A stretch of DNA of 64,000 nt, from positions 1-64,000 of the forward strand of contig ONRP01000037.1 in assembly GCA_900320245.1 (NCBI GenBank), read 5' to 3'. The first letter of the stretch is position 1. Each line of letters starts with the position of its first letter. Origin of the DNA: an uncultured Prevotellaceae bacterium. Its GTDB lineage: Bacteria > Bacteroidota > Bacteroidia > Bacteroidales > Muribaculaceae. The notes beneath the pieces are model-generated. The model was not told where the DNA came from. It saw only the letters and a list, made by a program, of their open reading frames with translations, and did not search any database. Below, piece by piece: positions 60,870-64,000 of this stretch. The translations under genes and the position numbers were made by a program.

Positions 60870-62675
60870 ATGATCAATATCAGGAAACTTGAAGCGGAAT
60901 TGTGGGAATCGGCCGACCTGCTGCGTCAGGGCAGTAAGTTGACCAGCAGTCAGTACTGTATGCCGGTGTTGGCGCTGCTGTTCCTGCGCTATGCCTATAG
61001 CCGCTATAAGATGGTCGAGGCCGAGATTCTCCAGGGCCGTCCCATGCGCGGCGGGCGCGTGATGCCTGTCGAGCCAAGTGACTTTGCTGCCAAGAGCGCG
61101 CTCTACCTGCCCCGCGAGGCTCAGTTCGACTATCTGGTCAACCTGCCCGATAACATCTTGGATGCCCACCTCAAGGGCAAGGACGGTCACGACATCAACT
61201 CGCTGGGCGAGGCGGTCAACAACGCCATGCAACTTGTCGAGGACCAGAGCGAGCAGTTGACGGGTGTGCTGCCCAAGACCTACACCATGTTTGCCGACGA
61301 CCTGTTGCGGGAGTTGCTGCGTATCTTCAACAACAAGACCATCGACGAGGTGGGCGGTGACATCATCGGGCGCATCTACGAGTACTTCCTCTCCAAGTTT
61401 GCCAAGGCGGTCGCCAGCGACGACGGCGTCTTCTTCACGCCCAAGTCATTGGTAAAAATGCTCGTCAACGTGCTGGAGCCCAAGCAGGGCGTTATGCTTG
61501 ACCCAGCCTGCGGCAGCGGCGGCATGTTTGTCCAGACGGGCGACTTCGTCAACGCTGCCGGCATGAACGCCAACAGCCAGATGACCTTCTACGGTCAGGA
61601 GAAGGTGGAGTACAATGCCCAGTTGTGCTTGATGAACATGGCGGTGCATGGTCTGAACGGCCGCATCATCTCGGGTGACGAGGCCAACACCTTCTACCAC
61701 GATGCCCACAACCTGGCGGGCAAGTGCGACTATGTGATGGCCAATCCGCCCTTCAATGTCGATAAGGTGAAGGCCGAGTCCACCTTCGCTGCCGGGCGTC
61801 TGCCTTTCGGCCTGCCGGGCGTCAACGCCAAGAAGAAAGAGGTGAGCAATGCCAATTACCTGTGGATAAGTTATTTCTATGCCTACCTTAACGACCACGG
61901 CCGTGCCGGTTTTGTGATGGCCAGTTCAGCGACCGACAGCGCCAACAAAGACCGTGACATCCGCGAGCAACTTGTAAGCACGGGCGATGTGGACGTGATG
62001 ATGAGTGTGGGCAACAACTTCTTTTATACGCTCTCGCTGCCGTGTTCGCTGTGGTTCTTTGACCGCGCCAAGCGTCCCGAAAACCGTGACAAGGTGCTCT
62101 TTATCGACGCCCGCAACTACTACACCGTCGTGGACCGCACCCTCAACGAGTGGAGCGAATGGCAACTGCGCAACCTCCAGGCCATCGTCCACCTCTACCG
62201 TGGCGAGACCGAAAAATACAGCCAGTTGCTGCGGGATTACAAGGCATCATTAGGAGACACGACCGTCTCCACCGCCCAGGAAGCCATCGATCGCCATAAG
62301 GCCGAAGCCAAACAACTGATTGCCGACGCGCCCCGCAAGGACAAAAAGCGCATCGAGGCCGAGATGAATACCCAGTTAGCCGCACTCGAGGACACCCTTG
62401 AAACCGCCCGCCAGCATGAGTGGCTCGTCGAGAAATTCGGCGATGGCGAGTATCAGGACGTGCTGGGCCTCTGCAAGGTCGCCACCATCCAGGAAATCGA
62501 GGAGAAGAACTACTCGCTCACCCCTGGCGCCTACGTCGGCGTCGCCGAACAGGAAGACGACGGCGTGGATTTCCACGAGCGCATGACCGAGATCCACGAC
62601 GAACTCGCCCGCCTCAACACCGAGGCCAATGCCCTCATGACCGACATCCTTAAAGCATGGGAGGACCTGAAATGA
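60870..62675 (+). CDS. hsdM: Type I restriction-modification methyltransferase subunit
   Basis: A 601-residue N6-adenine methyltransferase subunit. The HsdM N-terminal helical domain (LEAELWESADLLRQGSKLTSSQY) is followed by the SAM site DPACGSGG (211-218) and the catalytic NPPF (292-295). A coiled-coil C-terminal part follows with many E, K and Q. It overlaps the Fic-like gene by four bases (ATGA). The third partner, hsdS, begins in the same manner. No hsdR is inside the window; it may lie beyond the edge. Confidence 0.95.
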   Translation: MINIRKLEAELWESADLLRQGSKLTSSQYCMPVLALLFLRYAYSRYKMVEAEILQGRPMRGGRVMPVEPSDFAAKSALYLPREAQFDYLVNLPDNILDAHLKGKDGHDINSLGEAVNNAMQLVEDQSEQLTGVLPKTYTMFADDLLRELLRIFNNKTIDEVGGDIIGRIYEYFLSKFAKAVASDDGVFFTPKSLVKMLVNVLEPKQGVMLDPACGSGGMFVQTGDFVNAAGMNANSQMTFYGQEKVEYNAQLCLMNMAVHGLNGRIISGDEANTFYHDAHNLAGKCDYVMANPPFNVDKVKAESTFAAGRLPFGLPGVNAKKKEVSNANYLWISYFYAYLNDHGRAGFVMASSATDSANKDRDIREQLVSTGDVDVMMSVGNNFFYTLSLPCSLWFFDRAKRPENRDKVLFIDARNYYTVVDRTLNEWSEWQLRNLQAIVHLYRGETEKYSQLLRDYKASLGDTTVSTAQEAIDRHKAEAKQLIADAPRKDKKRIEAEMNTQLAALEDTLETARQHEWLVEKFGDGEYQDVLGLCKVATIQEIEEKNYSLTPGAYVGVAEQEDDGVDFHERMTEIHDELARLNTEANALMTDILKAWEDLK

Positions 62676-63580
62676 GGAAAATCTCGATACGCTTCTATAA
62701 TGACCGCGAGGTGCGGGCCGTGTGGGACGACCAACAGAGCAAGTGGTGGTTCTCGGTGCTCGACGTTGTCGGGGCCATCAACGGGCAGGACGACTACACG
62801 CGCACGCGCAACTACTGGAAGTACCTCAAGACCAAGTTGCGCAAGCAGGGTAGTGAAGTGGTTAGTGTCACTAACCAGTTGAAACTCCTTGCACCTGACG
62901 GCAAGCATCGATTGACCGATGTGCTCGACTACGACGGCGTGCTCCTGCTGGCCAAGAACATTCCCAACACCAATGCCGCCCACTTTGTGCACTGGTTTGC
63001 CAGCGACAGCGATTCCATCGACGGCAAGAGCCGCGACAAGGCCTACACCCTATGGGAGAGCGGCCTCATGGACAGCATCGAGGTGGGCACCACGCGGGGC
63101 CTTCAGCAGATTCACGGCTACCTGTTCGGCGGCCTGTATGACTTCGCCGGGCAAATCCGCAATGTGACGATCTCTAAGGGCGGTTTCACCTTTTGCCGCG
63201 CTCAGTACCTGCCTCAGTCACTTCGCGAGATTGACCGCATGCCCGATGACACCTTCGACGAGATTGTGGCCAAATATGTCGAGATGAACGTGGCACACCC
63301 CTTTATGGAAGGCAACGGACGCAGCACCCGCTTGTGGCTCGACCTGCTGCTCAAGCACCGCATCGGCCGTTGTGTGGACTGGAGTCAAATCCCCAAGCGT
63401 GACTATCTGGCTGCCATGGTGCTGAGCGCTACCGATCCCGCCATGCTGCACAACCTGTTGCAAGGTGCCCTCACCGACAAGGTGAACGACCGCGAGACCT
63501 TTATGAAGGGCATCGACTACTCCTACTACTACGAGCAAGAAGACGCCCCAGAGCCCAACAGAAAGGAGGACAACGCATGA
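62672..63580 (+). CDS. Fic-family protein with N-terminal BRO-like domain
   Basis: Starting at the ATG that overlaps the hsdM stop (62672), the product has 302 residues. Residues 1-100 look like a BRO-N/antirepressor domain (YNDREVRAVWD..SKWWFSVLDVV.AI..). The Fic domain follows, with the complete active-site motif HPFMEGNGR (209-217), so it should transfer AMP or a related group to a target hydroxyl. No inhibitory (S/T)xxxE(G/N) helix is obvious. Its stop overlaps the hsdS start, so all three genes are translationally coupled. Fic or RhuM-like genes are a known cargo in type I R-M operons; the role is unresolved. Confidence 0.88.
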   Translation: MRKISIRFYNDREVRAVWDDQQSKWWFSVLDVVGAINGQDDYTRTRNYWKYLKTKLRKQGSEVVSVTNQLKLLAPDGKHRLTDVLDYDGVLLLAKNIPNTNAAHFVHWFASDSDSIDGKSRDKAYTLWESGLMDSIEVGTTRGLQQIHGYLFGGLYDFAGQIRNVTISKGGFTFCRAQYLPQSLREIDRMPDDTFDEIVAKYVEMNVAHPFMEGNGRSTRLWLDLLLKHRIGRCVDWSQIPKRDYLAAMVLSATDPAMLHNLLQGALTDKVNDRETFMKGIDYSYYYEQEDAPEPNRKEDNA

Positions 63581-64000
63581 CCGAAGTTCTGTTAAGTGAT
63601 ATATGTGAACTGATTGTCGATTGCCCACATTCTACAGCGGTAGATGAGGGTAAGGGCTATCCGCTGGTACGCACTCCTAATATTGGGAAAGGGCGGCTCA
63701 TTTATCAAGGAATGCATCGTGTTTCAGAAGATGTTTATCTTCAGCGAAACAAGCGTGCTACGCCACAGGAAGATGACCTGATTTTTGCGCGCGAGGCTAC
63801 AGCTGGAAATGTCGCTCTCATCCAGGAAGGAGAAAAAGTGTGTCTTGGTCAAAGGACAGTGCTCATTAGACCGAACAAGGCTCTGGTTAATCCAGCATTT
63901 CTGACTTACTTTTTATTGGCGCCCAAGCAGCAATACAATTTGTTAAGTACGGCTAATGGCGCAACCGTGGCGCATGTTAATCTGCCAACTATCAGAAATC
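63577..64000 (+). CDS. hsdS: Type I restriction-modification specificity subunit, 5' part
   Basis: The frame begins at ATG 63577 (overlapping the Fic-like stop) and is open to the window end, giving 141 residues. It matches the first half of a target-recognition domain: VLLSDICELIVDCPHST, YPLVRTPNIGKG, EDDLIFAREATAGNVAL, LGQRTVLIRP, and ANGATVAHVNLPTIRN. HsdS sets the DNA target of the complex. The base composition is more AT-rich than hsdM, usual for these variable domains. Confidence 0.85.
   Translation, partial: MTEVLLSDICELIVDCPHSTAVDEGKGYPLVRTPNIGKGRLIYQGMHRVSEDVYLQRNKRATPQEDDLIFAREATAGNVALIQEGEKVCLGQRTVLIRPNKALVNPAFLTYFLLAPKQQYNLLSTANGATVAHVNLPTIRN

Noticed and set aside
62376..62992. 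Possible antitoxin gene antisense to hsdM and fic
   Set aside because: The frames there have no motif, no start signals and mirror the GC-rich codons of the sense genes.

Overview
This window reads as a Bacteroidota chromosome segment, most likely order Bacteroidales (Prevotella- or Muribaculaceae-like). Many genes are preceded by the Bacteroidota -7 promoter box TAnnTTTG, several with a TTG or TTTG element 19-20 bases upstream. Shine-Dalgarno sequences are scarce. The order rplM-rpsI-rpsB-tsf, the C-terminal dockerin-like domains, DUF4421 and the S9B dipeptidyl peptidase fit the same group. No tRNA, rRNA, CRISPR array, insertion sequence or prophage gene was found.

Layout. 1-0.86 kb: a tilS 3' fragment meets, head-on, the truncated 3' end of a HAD-fold gene. 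0.9-16.3 kb: an eight-gene minus-strand operon and the most striking part of the window. It encodes a small membrane protein, a membrane-anchored GTPase, a huge SEDS-like (FtsW/RodA-type) membrane protein, two paralogous P-loop GTPase-like proteins, a membrane-anchored GAP1-like protein, a divergent penicillin-binding protein and a GH25 lysozyme. It looks like a GTPase-controlled, dedicated peptidoglycan-synthesis machine. 16.5-18.4 kb: a tandem pair of GYF_2-CD225 membrane proteins. 18.6-21.6 kb: a VanX-like dipeptidase and a dipeptidyl peptidase IV. 21.7-26.5 kb: a frameshifted OmpA-family protein, a dockerin-type secreted protein, HtpG and a small orphan. 26.5-28.9 kb: a YhcG/DUF1016 nuclease and RfbB. 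29-33.3 kb: three outer-membrane proteins, two of them lipases. 33.3-40.2 kb: a lipoprotein and an RND efflux operon. 40.2-40.66 kb: a gene-free repeat-rich stretch. 40.7-50.9 kb: amino-acid metabolism, namely aminotransferase-iorB-iorA, a PatB-type C-S lyase, dapF and an ADP-forming acyl-CoA synthetase, with two more dockerin-type proteins. 51-56.4 kb: translation genes rplM, rpsI, rpsB, tsf, rplY, pth and hslR. 56.4-60.7 kb: AddB-like nuclease and DNA polymerase III delta'. 60.8-64 kb: a type I restriction-modification operon, hsdM-fic-hsdS, cut by the window edge.

Sequence quality. Three genes carry frame disruptions: ompA-like (one extra base), iorA (a deletion of about 60-70 bases) and rpsB (a deletion of about 19 bases). 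rpsB is essential, so at least that lesion is probably an assembly or consensus error. The tilS/HAD junction at a 12-base shared word may be one too. The genes of the GTPase/SEDS/PBP operon are all full-length and undisturbed.

How parts may work together. An aminotransferase, IorAB and an ADP-forming CoA synthetase make a plausible route from aromatic amino acids to aryl-acetates with ATP gain. GH25, PBP, SEDS-like and VanX-like proteins give the first 20 kb a strong peptidoglycan theme.
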